41,187 nt of DNA from Candidatus Woesearchaeota archaeon CG_4_10_14_0_2_um_filter_33_13 (GCA_002792115.1 PFNQ01000012.1:304-41490); one strand, 5' to 3'. Shown: positions 1 to 7,556, counted from the first letter of the stretch. Made by a program: numbers and translations. Notes: generated by a model not told the origin, from the letters alone.

Positions 1-2
1 CT

Positions 3-233
3 GAGTTAATTGATGAGGATAAGCGAGTTATTGCCGCCAATCAAGCTTTGCATCAAGAACAATCTGCCCACCTCGCTCAGTCCATGGCTACTGTTATGGA
101 AAAGAAAGTAGGTATGGATACCCGTTATATGAACACAGCAGTTAAGTTCGGTGAACAATTAGATAAACGAAATGCTCAAGCTGGTGCAGCATATCAAGAA
201 GCAATGAGAAAAACAGTTTATTCTTCCGTTTAA
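3..233 (+). CDS. C-terminal end of an unknown protein (5' partial)
   Basis: The reading frame is open from the left edge of the window and stops at TAA 231-233, so only the last 76 residues are visible. The segment is hydrophilic, rich in Ala, Gln, Glu and Met, and looks helical. It has no Cys, no membrane segment and no motif I recognise. Because the frame runs off the edge without a stop, the TTG at 48 is probably internal and not the start. The next gene lies convergent on the other strand, 30 bases away. No function can be assigned from this fragment. Confidence 0.6.
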   Translation, partial: ELIDEDKRVIAANQALHQEQSAHLAQSMATVMEKKVGMDTRYMNTAVKFGEQLDKRNAQAGAAYQEAMRKTVYSSV

Positions 234-263
234 ATTCTTATCAATAATAAATGAAACAATCCA

Positions 264-863
264 TTAATTCAACTCAACAACCATTCCTTCCCAACCAGGA
301 TTGATAATTTTCGTTTTACCAACATCATCAATTATTCCAGCGGTTTCGTGGATATGGCCACAAATAACTAGTCTTGGTTTAATTCTTTCAATAAATTTAC
401 GATAATCTTTATTTCCAACATAACGTTTTTCTAACAGATCTATCTTTGTTCCATAAGGGGGACCATGAGTTACCAATACAGTTTTATCATCTTGATGTTT
501 ACTGTACCACTCCCGAGAAATTTTCCTAAACTCTGGATCTTCAGCAGCAAATCCGCCGCCGCCAAAACCCAAGAACACATAATTCTGAATTTTAATTTCT
601 TTATGATTAAAGTTTATACAATTTGGATAATCAGATAAAACCTCATCAAGCATCTTATCACTTTCATGATTGCCAGGAATAAAGTAAAATTTCTTACCAA
701 CTTCATTAAACTGACGAAGAATATATCTCAGGCCTCTTCCAAAAACAGTTAAATCGCCAGCACAAACAACAAACTCAATATCTTCTTGAGATGCTCTCTG
801 AACTAATTCTTTTAAGTATTTATTGTCCTCGTGCAAATCTACGAAAGTTAAGAATTTCATCAT
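264..863 (-). CDS. Calcineurin-like metallophosphoesterase
   Basis: This 199-residue protein shows the full set of dinuclear metal-site motifs of the calcineurin-like phosphoesterase superfamily: D-x-H at Asp9/His11, GDLT around Asp37, GNHE at Asn65/His66, THGPPYG at His133 and GHIH at His170/His172. The small single-domain size fits the YfcE/MJ0936-type phosphodiesterases. A glycine run at residues 99-104 precedes the second half of the fold. No signal peptide is seen, so it should be cytosolic. It lies 26 bases downstream of the eS1 gene on the same strand and may be co-transcribed with it. Two consecutive ATG codons (863 and 860) could start it. The substrate cannot be told from sequence. 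Confidence 0.9.
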   Translation of the reverse strand: MMKFLTFVDLHEDNKYLKELVQRASQEDIEFVVCAGDLTVFGRGLRYILRQFNEVGKKFYFIPGNHESDKMLDEVLSDYPNCINFNHKEIKIQNYVFLGFGGGGFAAEDPEFRKISREWYSKHQDDKTVLVTHGPPYGTKIDLLEKRYVGNKDYRKFIERIKPRLVICGHIHETAGIIDDVGKTKIINPGWEGMVVELN

Positions 864-889
864 AAAAAATAATTAATAAAAAAGAGAGT

Positions 890-1624
890 TTATTCTTCTT
901 TTTCTTCTGAATCAGAGTTCTCTTTTTCGGTCGTCTCTTCGTCAGTTGTCTCTTCGTCAAAAGATTCTTCTTGTTTTTCAACAGCTTTATTAACTTCTTT
1001 CTCGGTTCTGTCTTCAACAATAATCTCTTCTTCAGTTAAACTCTTATCTTTAAGATATAAAGATCTAACTGCCACTTCTTTGAGAGGAAAAATTTTCTTC
1101 AGTCTTCTTTTAGCTTCGTTAAGAACCTTTCTACTGACTAAATTAGAGATGAATGTTGAGAAATCAACTTTAGAAATCTCTTCTTCCAAAATCAGTTTTA
1201 ATTCTCTCTTTAAAGCGCTCTGCACAGAACGTTGAGCTCTGCATAAAGTAATCATCAAAGTCTTGACAATTACTTCCCTTCCGCCTTTAGTTTTGAAAGT
1301 AAAATAATCGTCTAATCTAGCAGTATTCTTACGTACTGCTCTTTTAACATAAGATGAAGACAACTCATACCCAACTATAATAGTTTTAAGGTTACTACCC
1401 TCAGCCTTATCTACTTGCAAAGCAATATAAACATTCTGATCTTTAATGTTGTAAGTCAAATCTTTAAGATTAACTTTAAGTCTTCTACCGATTGCACTAG
1501 AAGTACTTTGTAAATAACTTTCTCCAATTTCTTTATTACCAAAAATCTTTGGTGAGATTATCTTGTGCCAAGATTTCTTTTTAATCTTAACCTTAGCTGT
1601 TTTTTTAATATCCTTTTTTGCCAT
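890..1624 (-). CDS. rps3ae: Ribosomal protein eS1 (S3Ae)
   Basis: The 244-residue product matches the archaeal/eukaryotic small-subunit protein eS1: a Lys-rich start, a core with WHKIISPKIFG and GESYLQSTSSAIGRR, then the MITLCRAQRSVQSALKRE region. The last ~45 residues form an acidic low-complexity tail rich in Glu, Asp, Ser and Thr, which goes beyond the usual core. A TATA-like element lies about 28 bases before the ATG, suggesting a very short leader. The phosphoesterase gene follows 26 bases downstream. Confidence 0.95.
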   Translation of the reverse strand: MAKKDIKKTAKVKIKKKSWHKIISPKIFGNKEIGESYLQSTSSAIGRRLKVNLKDLTYNIKDQNVYIALQVDKAEGSNLKTIIVGYELSSSYVKRAVRKNTARLDDYFTFKTKGGREVIVKTLMITLCRAQRSVQSALKRELKLILEEEISKVDFSTFISNLVSRKVLNEAKRRLKKIFPLKEVAVRSLYLKDKSLTEEEIIVEDRTEKEVNKAVEKQEESFDEETTDEETTEKENSDSEEKEE

Positions 1625-1647
1625 TTTACTAAGCGAACCTCATAATG

Positions 1648-1655
1648 ATTATATG
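1648..1655 (-). promoter_or_regulatory. TATA-like element upstream of eS1
   Basis: On the minus strand this reads CATATAATC, centred about 28 bases from the eS1 ATG at 1624, a spacing that would give a nearly leaderless transcript. A second AT-rich element (CTTTTTAAAC, about 1691-1701) is a weaker alternative that would give a leader of about 45 bases. Confidence 0.4.
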
Positions 1656-1719
1656 CTAGATACCCGAATTGAACTTAAAATTGGAGATTTGTTTAAAAAG
1701 GTTTCCGTTTAAATTGGTT

Positions 1720-2676
1720 TTACTCTTCTAACAAAGCAGTATGTGGAATAAATTTACGTAACAAAGTATTGCCACAATCAATTACTTTATACCTTTGGAT
1801 TGGAAACTCTGTCCTTAAATCCTTGAGTACATCTTTTTTACAACCTATTTCTTGTTCAACCTCAATCAAAAGATCATAATCACCAATAAACCTGGTTAAA
1901 GCCACAATGTTAGGATGAATAAAGGCAAAATGAAGTAATTTTTTATCTTGGTCTAAAGGTAAATCGCTAGAACTAATCAAAATATGCTTCTTTTTTATGT
2001 TTAAAATCCCAATATCAAAATTTGCAGTATACCCTCGAATAACTTTACGCTCTTCTAAATTCTTTTTAATTTTGACAATTGTTTTTGGATTTAAACCTGT
2101 TTTTTTATGAATATCAATAACTCTCTGTTCAGAATTTTCCCAGAAAGCAGATAACACCTGACGATCCGTATTATTTAATTCTTCTAAGTCTCTATCTCCA
2201 AAAACCACTATCTCTGAATGCGGTTTCTTAAGTGCTAAGTATTTTCTGGGGTATATGTGTTTGGCAACAATCGGATAAACTTCCGCTAATTTTAAAGAAC
2301 TTTTAAACTGTTGTAAAAAATCCCTAACTTGTTTGTTGTAATAAGAAAGGTTTGGAACACTAAACATTACCGCTAAATCATACCCTTGCTCAAGCTCCTC
2401 AACCATTACTACAGAATCAATAGATTTTAATTCATTAATTATTTCTTTCTTCTTTGAAAAATTTAAGTAATTAAAATAGACGTACACCTGTAGATAACCA
2501 AATTTTGCCGAATCTAAGATTACAGAAGGGCTTAGAATCACTTTTTTATCATGTAAATTCTTGATCAGATAGCTAGCTGCCTGCTGACTAACTTTTAACT
2601 TTTTACCTAATTCCTTTGTGGAGATACGAGAGTTCTGGGTTAACTCATAGATCAAATTTTTAGTTTTAGTTGTCAT
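1720..2676 (-). CDS. Tandem Lrp/AsnC-type transcriptional regulator
   Basis: This 318-residue protein looks like two Lrp/AsnC-style modules in a row. A winged-helix DNA-binding domain at residues 5-48 (ISTKELGKKLKVSQQAASYL) is followed by an alpha/beta effector-like domain to about 150. A second HTH at about 168-215 (RVIDIHKKTGLNPKTIVKIK) is followed by another such domain. Typical Lrp proteins have one module of about 150 residues. The gene is divergent from the glutamate-ligase operon at 2828 across 151 bases that contain an exact 9-bp inverted repeat, so it is the natural candidate regulator of that operon. The start ATG at 2676 is supported by a TATA box 28 bases upstream. The effector is unknown. 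Confidence 0.85.
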   Translation of the reverse strand: MTTKTKNLIYELTQNSRISTKELGKKLKVSQQAASYLIKNLHDKKVILSPSVILDSAKFGYLQVYVYFNYLNFSKKKEIINELKSIDSVVMVEELEQGYDLAVMFSVPNLSYYNKQVRDFLQQFKSSLKLAEVYPIVAKHIYPRKYLALKKPHSEIVVFGDRDLEELNNTDRQVLSAFWENSEQRVIDIHKKTGLNPKTIVKIKKNLEERKVIRGYTANFDIGILNIKKKHILISSSDLPLDQDKKLLHFAFIHPNIVALTRFIGDYDLLIEVEQEIGCKKDVLKDLRTEFPIQRYKVIDCGNTLLRKFIPHTALLEE

Positions 2677-2699
2677 TTAGTTTGTGAATATCCACTTTG

Positions 2700-2708
2700 T
2701 TTATAAAA
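2700..2708 (-). promoter_or_regulatory. TATA box of the Lrp-like regulator gene
   Basis: The minus strand reads CTTTTATAAAC here, with its centre about 28 bases from the ATG at 2676. The distance predicts a transcript that starts at or just before the start codon. Confidence 0.55.
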
Positions 2709-2782
2709 GCATGGATTTTATACAAAATACCGGATGGCTACTTTCTTATAATACCACGCCTCGTGACTATCGAGGGCGAGCG

Positions 2783-2819
2783 TAGTCTTGACTTTAAAGA
2801 AGTAACATACTCAAGACTA
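2783..2819. promoter_or_regulatory. Candidate operator: 9-bp inverted repeat before the ligase operon
   Basis: TAGTCTTGA (2783-2791) and TCAAGACTA (2811-2819) are exact inverted copies separated by 19 bases. Between them lies a TATA-like CTTTAAAG (2792-2799), about 30 bases before the ATG at 2828. The arms therefore flank the likely core promoter, a position expected for a repressor or activator site. A second, shorter pair (CCTCG 2758-2762 and CGAGG 2770-2774) lies just upstream. Binding by the divergent Lrp-like protein is inference. Confidence 0.5.
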
Positions 2820-2827
2820 GATTTACA

Positions 2828-4051
2828 ATGAAATCAAAGATAGGATTAGAAATAGAATTAGAATTGATGAATTCTGATGGCAAGGTAGAAAACGTTGCTA
2901 CTAATGTACTAACAGACCCACGAAATGATGGTTCTTGGGTTGCAGAAACTAGATTTTGTCAAGTAGAAGTAAACTCTAGAGCATCTTCTTCAATCAGAGA
3001 TTTAGAAGCGGAAGTAATAAGGCAATTATTAATATTAGAAGAAGTCTGTGCAGATCATGGGGTTGTTCCAATTGCAGCTAGCGAATTCGGAGCGGGACAA
3101 GGAAGAAGTAATGTAGTAAAACCGCGAGAAGTGATCTATCAACGAGTATTAGGTTCAACCCTTGCTGAAGCCTTAAATTCTATTTCAGGAGTACACGCCC
3201 ATATAGATCAAATGGAAGTTAATAAAACAGGACAGTACAACCTCTTGCTCGCACTTGATCCCCTCTCATACGCAACAACCTCAACCTCACCAATATTGTT
3301 TGACGGAACTAATGGATTAAATTGTCATAGAGTTAATTTAGTGCGAAATGTTGTTTATAGAAATTTCCCATCACACGGAGAACTTCCAGAATATCTAACG
3401 GATGATGCACAAGAAATAATTAGACAAAGAAAAAGATTTGATGATTGGTTAAAGGTATCAGGACTAAGTGAAGAGGAATTCGCCAAACTATTTACGTTAG
3501 ACAATACGGGGTATTCTCCAATAAGAAGAAGAGATGGAATCGGGAAAAACGGCACATGGGAAGTTAGAACATTTGATAGTGCTCCTTTGGATATAATATT
3601 AGGAATAGTGGCTTTATACAAAGGGATCTATGACCATGCAGCAGAAACTGGATTTAATGTAGAAATAAGTAATAGACCAGGAGAATACCGGTTTGAAGAA
3701 GGAAGAATAATTTTACCTCATTTTTCAACTTTAAAAGATATGGAAAGGAAAGCAATAAGATTTGGAATGAAAGACCAACAAGTTGTTGACTATCTTAGAG
3801 CCATATTACCTTTTGCAGAAACTGGTCTCGAGGAAGGAGACAGAAAGTATTTAGACCCAGTCAAAGAGAGTTTAGTCACCACAGACAATCCTGCAGACAG
3901 AGTAATGCAATATTTAAGGAGCTTGGGCTTAGAAGGAGAAAAATTTACTCCTGAACAAACTGCCCTGGCTAATTTATTCCTCAGAAAAGAATATTTATCC
4001 GCAATCAGAAAATCTTCAGAAAATGGAACCACACAACGCCTGGTCGCTTGA
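2828..4051 (+). CDS. GCS2-family glutamate-amine (glutamate-cysteine-type) ligase
   Basis: This 407-residue enzyme carries the motifs of the GCS2 family (plant/EgtA/halobacterial GshA type), which joins the gamma-carboxyl of glutamate to an amine such as cysteine using ATP. GLEIELEL (6-13) supplies the metal-binding acidic residues. QVEVNS (45-50), SGVHAHID (120-127) and TWEVRTFD (243-250) complete the active-site strands. It is cytosolic, with no signal or membrane segment. It is the first gene of a three-gene operon, and its last 29 bases overlap the ATP-grasp gene, implying coupled translation. The acceptor amine cannot be read from sequence. Cysteine is plausible given the GshF-like partner, but other amines are possible. 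Confidence 0.82.
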   Translation: MKSKIGLEIELELMNSDGKVENVATNVLTDPRNDGSWVAETRFCQVEVNSRASSSIRDLEAEVIRQLLILEEVCADHGVVPIAASEFGAGQGRSNVVKPREVIYQRVLGSTLAEALNSISGVHAHIDQMEVNKTGQYNLLLALDPLSYATTSTSPILFDGTNGLNCHRVNLVRNVVYRNFPSHGELPEYLTDDAQEIIRQRKRFDDWLKVSGLSEEEFAKLFTLDNTGYSPIRRRDGIGKNGTWEVRTFDSAPLDIILGIVALYKGIYDHAAETGFNVEISNRPGEYRFEEGRIILPHFSTLKDMERKAIRFGMKDQQVVDYLRAILPFAETGLEEGDRKYLDPVKESLVTTDNPADRVMQYLRSLGLEGEKFTPEQTALANLFLRKEYLSAIRKSSENGTTQRLVA

Positions 4052-5042
4052 TTACCATCTTAGAACTGATTTTGACTTTTCAAAACTCTCTGGGTTAAAT
4101 GCGAGTATATTAGTTGCACAAGCACTATCGATGGGTATTAGCGTTGAAGTATTAGAAGAAAAGTTTCTGTCTTTAAGGAGAGGAGATAAAGAAGTGTTGT
4201 TTCGAGATGCTGACAATACCACCCTATCTTACCTTGCCGCAACAATTGTTAGGGATAAGAGATTAACAAGATTATTTTTAGAAAGAGGACAAGTTCCTGT
4301 ACCCAAAGGCAAGGCTTTTAGTCCACAAGACACTGAAGGGATTCAGAGGTTTGTTGCTGAGATTGGTAGTGTAGTCATAAAACCTGCAGACGGAGAGTGT
4401 GGGCAGAACGTCTATTGTGGGGTTACGAGCGACAACATAAATGGTGTTTTGAGTGATGTCCAGAGGCAAAAATCTCCCCAAATTGTTGAAGAGTTTGTGC
4501 AAGGACAGGAGTATAGAATTTTTGCGACTGTTCGCGGGGATATAAGCGTAATCTTAAGGCGCCCAGCGAGTGTTTTAGGTGACGATAAGAAAACGATTGC
4601 GGATTTAGTAGAGGAAAAGAACGAAGATCGTCAAGAAAAAGGGGAGTTCCCCATAACTAGCCCATATAGTAAAATAAAGATTGATGATGTTGTCAGGTTT
4701 AATCTAGCGAGTCAAGGATTTGGTGTTGATTATGTGCCAAAACATGGAGAAAGAACATATCTCAGATCAAACTCTAACTTAAGCACTGGCGGAGACTCCA
4801 TTGCTATTGAAATGGAAGAAATCGACTTACCAGTTAGGGATGTAGTTCAAAAAATATTTTTGGCAATTCCCGGGTTAAGTTATGCGGGGATAGACTTAAT
4901 AACCCCAGACATTAAACATAGTGGACCATTTTGGATAATAGAAATAAATGAAGATCCCGGGCTGAGAGGGATGGCCTTTCCGTATCAAGGAAAAGCATAT
5001 AATCCAGCTAAAGCACTTTTAGATCTGGCGTTTGAAGGATAA
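4023..5042 (+). CDS. ATP-grasp ligase similar to the C-terminal half of GshF/cyanophycin synthetase
   Basis: This 339-residue protein resembles the glutathione-synthetase half of the fused GshAB/GshF enzymes. It has the linker-like region VAQALSMGISVEVLEEKF (31-48), VPVPKG, the ATP-binding Lys120 in VVIKPADG, EEF at 156-158, and RRPASVLGDDKKTIADLVEEKN (from 179), typical of cyanophycin synthetase and GshF. GIDLI (Asp291) and IIEINEDPGL (Glu307, Asn309) are the Mg-binding residues, and the C-terminus has FPYQGK. It should ligate an amino acid or amine to a carboxylate made by the GCS2 enzyme. The ATG at 4023 lies inside the upstream gene, and the third gene starts 5 bases after the stop. Here the ligase stands alone and is paired with a GCS2-type enzyme, not the GCS1-type found in GshF. 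Confidence 0.83.
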   Translation: MEPHNAWSLDYHLRTDFDFSKLSGLNASILVAQALSMGISVEVLEEKFLSLRRGDKEVLFRDADNTTLSYLAATIVRDKRLTRLFLERGQVPVPKGKAFSPQDTEGIQRFVAEIGSVVIKPADGECGQNVYCGVTSDNINGVLSDVQRQKSPQIVEEFVQGQEYRIFATVRGDISVILRRPASVLGDDKKTIADLVEEKNEDRQEKGEFPITSPYSKIKIDDVVRFNLASQGFGVDYVPKHGERTYLRSNSNLSTGGDSIAIEMEEIDLPVRDVVQKIFLAIPGLSYAGIDLITPDIKHSGPFWIIEINEDPGLRGMAFPYQGKAYNPAKALLDLAFEG

Positions 5043-5047
5043 CCAAG

Positions 5048-5776
5048 ATGTGTAGGATGTTATTAGCGATAGGCGAGTTTAATATTTCTAAAATAATTGA
5101 TAGTTTTTTGTTGATGGCAAACGACCAGAATGAAACCCATGAACGACATTTAATTTTTGAGAAAGGCACATTCAAACACAAAGATGGGTGGGGTGCTGCT
5201 TATTTAGATGAAACAGAGAATTGGAGAATGATAAGGTCAATCTTGCCAATATTTGAAGATAAAAGAATAATTGAATTAAAAGATATTAAAACCAACTTAT
5301 TGATCTTACATGCCAGAAAAGCAAGTCAAGGAAAAATAGCTGTAGATAATTGCCACCCATTTAAGTTTAAAGAATGGGTTTTTTGTCATAATGGGGGGAT
5401 CAATGAAACAATAAAATTCAATGACGATTACAAACCTAAAGGGGATACAGACTCAGAAAGATTATTTTACTCTTTATTGACAGACATTAATAAAAATCCT
5501 CAGATAGATAAGACAGTAAGAACAAATATAGCCAAGTATAAAGAAAACCCAGAAGCTAATATTGTCTTAGCAAACAAGAATTACTCTTATGTATATCTAA
5601 ACAAAAACGATAAAATAAATTACTACCAAATGAAATTTCTAAAAGAAAAAAACCAGTTGATTATTTCTTCAGAAGTTCTCCTAGGAATAGGAATCAATTG
5701 GAAAAAACTAAAACAAGAAGACTTTGTAACAGTTGACAACAAAACGTTAGAGATTAATATTAATTCAAACGGATAA
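5048..5776 (+). CDS. Class II glutamine amidotransferase-like hydrolase (EgtC/YafJ/Dug3 type)
   Basis: The 242-residue protein begins MCR, so that after Met removal Cys2 becomes the N-terminal nucleophile of class II amidotransferases. Other family marks are DGWG (46-49), HAR (88-90), CHNGGI (113-118) and GDTDSERLF (132-140). In this subfamily EgtC removes a gamma-glutamyl group during ergothioneine synthesis and Dug3 acts in glutathione breakdown. A stand-alone protein like this is therefore more likely a gamma-glutamyl hydrolase than an ammonia donor, which is inference from family and context. It is the third gene of the ligase operon and ends 10 bases from the convergent GH3 gene. Confidence 0.85.
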   Translation: MCRMLLAIGEFNISKIIDSFLLMANDQNETHERHLIFEKGTFKHKDGWGAAYLDETENWRMIRSILPIFEDKRIIELKDIKTNLLILHARKASQGKIAVDNCHPFKFKEWVFCHNGGINETIKFNDDYKPKGDTDSERLFYSLLTDINKNPQIDKTVRTNIAKYKENPEANIVLANKNYSYVYLNKNDKINYYQMKFLKEKNQLIISSEVLLGIGINWKKLKQEDFVTVDNKTLEININSNG

Positions 5777-5785
5777 AGTTAAGGT

Positions 5786-6898
5786 CTATTCAACATCAAA
5801 CCCTTTAGCCACCAAAATTCTTCTAACAGAATCATCAATCTGTTCCTCAGGTATCTCTCCTTCTTCAACAGCGGTCTTAATCACTAAGACCATATGATAA
5901 ATCTCGTTTGGATCTTCATTAAAATTAAGAACCAGATCATTTCCCGCCTTAAACACATCAACATATAACTCATCTAAAGTAGGATAAAAGTTCTTCAATC
6001 CTAACATGTTGATTTCATCACTGATAACTAAACCAGAAAATTCTTTCTTTAAGGGCATAATTAAATTCGGAGAAACTACTGAAGGAATCCCACCAGAATC
6101 CACCACTCCCGTAGTTATAATATGACTTACCATTACAGAATCAACTTCATCCTTACCCAATAGATAAGTATATGGATAAATATCCTCTGAACTAATCTGG
6201 GCAGAAACAATGTTTTTATGTGGATCTTTAATAACCAAGGTTTTGCCAGGATAATGTTTAGCCGTGGCAATTATCCCTTTACTTTGTAATCCTAAGATAT
6301 ACGCTTCTGCTAACTCTGCGACTTCCTTTTCATCTCCTGTAAAACTACGACAACCCCAAATCTGATCATCTAAATCTACAACCGGAGCAAAATTAATATC
6401 AAATCCTAATTCATGTAATAGTTTTCCATCAATACTACCTTTTTCAAAAGCCTGACCAATACCATCAATATCTTTAACAGTAGTGGCATTAATAAAATTA
6501 GCAAATGGATTCAAACATCCCTCATAATCAACAGTTATGAAAAAGGGGATTTGTAACCCGGATTGAAGTTGAGATATTGTGTCACTATAAGATCCCTCAC
6601 TATCCATAGCAAAAAGATGTGCCCCACCAATCTGCATATCCTTAAATGCCTGCATATTATACAAACCACCATGAACAACTACCATTTGAGCAATCTTTTG
6701 TTCTAAGGTCATAGAATCAAGTTTAATGGTATTATCAATAATCTCTAATTGTGGTTGTTCTGGAATTAACCACCCGCTTGCTTTTGCAACATTTAGAGTG
6801 CCTAAAACCAATAGGACTATAATTAAAATTAAAAAAGTTCTTTCGTGAATGGTCCACTTTTTACTCTCTCTTCTCTTTTTTATCTTTTTACTCCTCAT
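5786..6898 (-). CDS. Membrane-anchored glycoside hydrolase family 3 (NagZ-type)
   Basis: This is a 370-residue GH3 TIM-barrel enzyme behind a basic N-terminus and one membrane segment at about residues 21-40, so the catalytic domain should face outside. With the start at 6898, KHYPG (214-218) is followed by D225-P-H227, the His/Asp pair that marks NagZ-type beta-N-acetylhexosaminidases, and VISDEINM holds the likely nucleophile Asp294. The usual DxEGG(R) loop is changed to VDYEGCLN. The ATG at 6898 follows the stop of the small Cys-rich gene by one base. An in-frame ATG at 6910 would overlap that gene. NagZ enzymes cut GlcNAc from peptidoglycan or related glycans. An archaeon has no murein, so the target may be a surface glycan or a bacterial wall. 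Confidence 0.85.
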   Translation of the reverse strand: MRSKKIKKRRESKKWTIHERTFLILIIVLLVLGTLNVAKASGWLIPEQPQLEIIDNTIKLDSMTLEQKIAQMVVVHGGLYNMQAFKDMQIGGAHLFAMDSEGSYSDTISQLQSGLQIPFFITVDYEGCLNPFANFINATTVKDIDGIGQAFEKGSIDGKLLHELGFDINFAPVVDLDDQIWGCRSFTGDEKEVAELAEAYILGLQSKGIIATAKHYPGKTLVIKDPHKNIVSAQISSEDIYPYTYLLGKDEVDSVMVSHIITTGVVDSGGIPSVVSPNLIMPLKKEFSGLVISDEINMLGLKNFYPTLDELYVDVFKAGNDLVLNFNEDPNEIYHMVLVIKTAVEEGEIPEEQIDDSVRRILVAKGFDVE

Positions 6899-6899
6899 C

Positions 6900-7235
6900 T
6901 TACCACACACTCAATTTATTACAATAGTTGTAAGCTTTGCTGTCTAGCCAATAACTTAGCTCACCAGTTTGACAACGCCATTGAACTGTCTTGTCCATGT
7001 AATAACCTTGTTCTTTAACACAAGTAAGTTGTTTTCTTGCTTCCAAACAACAAGAATCAATATCTGTCCAGGAATTATAATTATCTCTCCAATTAACTAC
7101 ACAAAGCATCTCTTCTTTATCAACAATACTCATCCCCGTGGTAGGAACTTTAACTTCAAACAACGTCAAAATTAAAATGATACAAATAATAAACAAAGAA
7201 ACGTTAGCAATAATTAAAACATTCTTATTAGTCAT
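6900..7235 (-). CDS. Small six-cysteine membrane protein of unknown function
   Basis: This 111-residue product has one membrane segment at residues 6-26 followed by an ectodomain with six cysteines (45, 62, 63, 72, 88, 105), including a CC pair, suggesting three disulfides outside the cell. Aromatic residues (Trp, Tyr) are frequent. I chose the ATG at 7235 because a TATA-like element lies 27 bases upstream. A longer open frame to 7523 would run antisense through the glutaredoxin gene and is very unlikely. The stop at 6900-6902 abuts the GH3 start, so the two are probably one operon and may act together at the surface. I do not recognise the family. Confidence 0.7.
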   Translation of the reverse strand: MTNKNVLIIANVSLFIICIILILTLFEVKVPTTGMSIVDKEEMLCVVNWRDNYNSWTDIDSCCLEARKQLTCVKEQGYYMDKTVQWRCQTGELSYWLDSKAYNYCNKLSVW

Positions 7236-7256
7236 AATAAATAAAATAAACAAAAA

Positions 7257-7270
7257 TTTATATATAAAAG
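7257..7270. promoter_or_regulatory. Shared bidirectional TATA box between the six-Cys gene and glutaredoxin
   Basis: TTTATATATAAAAG is nearly palindromic. Its centre is about 27 bases from the minus-strand ATG at 7235, giving a leaderless message. It is about 58 bases from the plus-strand ATG at 7320, giving a leader of about 30 bases that contains an AAGGTGA ribosome-binding site (7307-7313). Confidence 0.5.
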
Positions 7271-7319
7271 TATCCCTTAATACTACATAATATCTCTTAA
7301 ATTGTGAAGGTGAATAACT

Positions 7320-7556
7320 ATGGAAGTACAAATTTATACAACGCCAGTTTGTCCTTGGTGTAAAAAAGTTAAAGATTGGCTCAAGAAAAAGAAGGTTTCG
7401 TTCATTGAACATGACGTTTCTGAAAGCGATAAAGCTCGAGATGATATGATCGAGAAGTCCGGTCAGATGGCTGTACCGGTCATTGACATCGATGGAAAAA
7501 TTATTGTTGGTTTTAATGAACAAAAACTAGAAGACGCTTTGAAAAAGTCAAAATAA
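7320..7556 (+). CDS. Glutaredoxin-like thiol oxidoreductase (CPWC)
   Basis: This 78-residue single-domain thioredoxin-fold protein has the redox motif CPWC (Cys11, Cys14), a cis-Pro in AVPVI (Pro53) and the GFNEQKL C-terminal region typical of small glutaredoxins of the NrdH/YruB group. It is cytosolic and reduces disulfides using a small thiol or a thioredoxin reductase. A good ribosome-binding site (AAGGTGA) lies 6 bases before the ATG. Its 3' end overlaps the convergent 308-residue gene by 9 bases. It lies 1.5 kb from the gamma-glutamyl ligase operon on the same strand, which fits a thiol theme but does not prove a link. Confidence 0.9.
   Translation: MEVQIYTTPVCPWCKKVKDWLKKKKVSFIEHDVSESDKARDDMIEKSGQMAVPVIDIDGKIIVGFNEQKLEDALKKSK

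Noticed and set aside
820-1020. Minus-strand Lys-rich open frame overlapping the eS1 tail
   Set aside because: It is a frame-shifted reading of the acidic GAA-rich eS1 tail and overlaps the phosphoesterase start.
2758-2774. CCTCG/CGAGG hairpin as an intrinsic terminator
   Set aside because: No T run follows on either strand, and it lies in a divergent promoter region.
7236-7523. An N-terminal extension of the six-Cys membrane protein in the open frame up to 7523
   Set aside because: It lies antisense to the glutaredoxin gene, lacks a supported start, and the ATG at 7235 has a well-placed TATA box.
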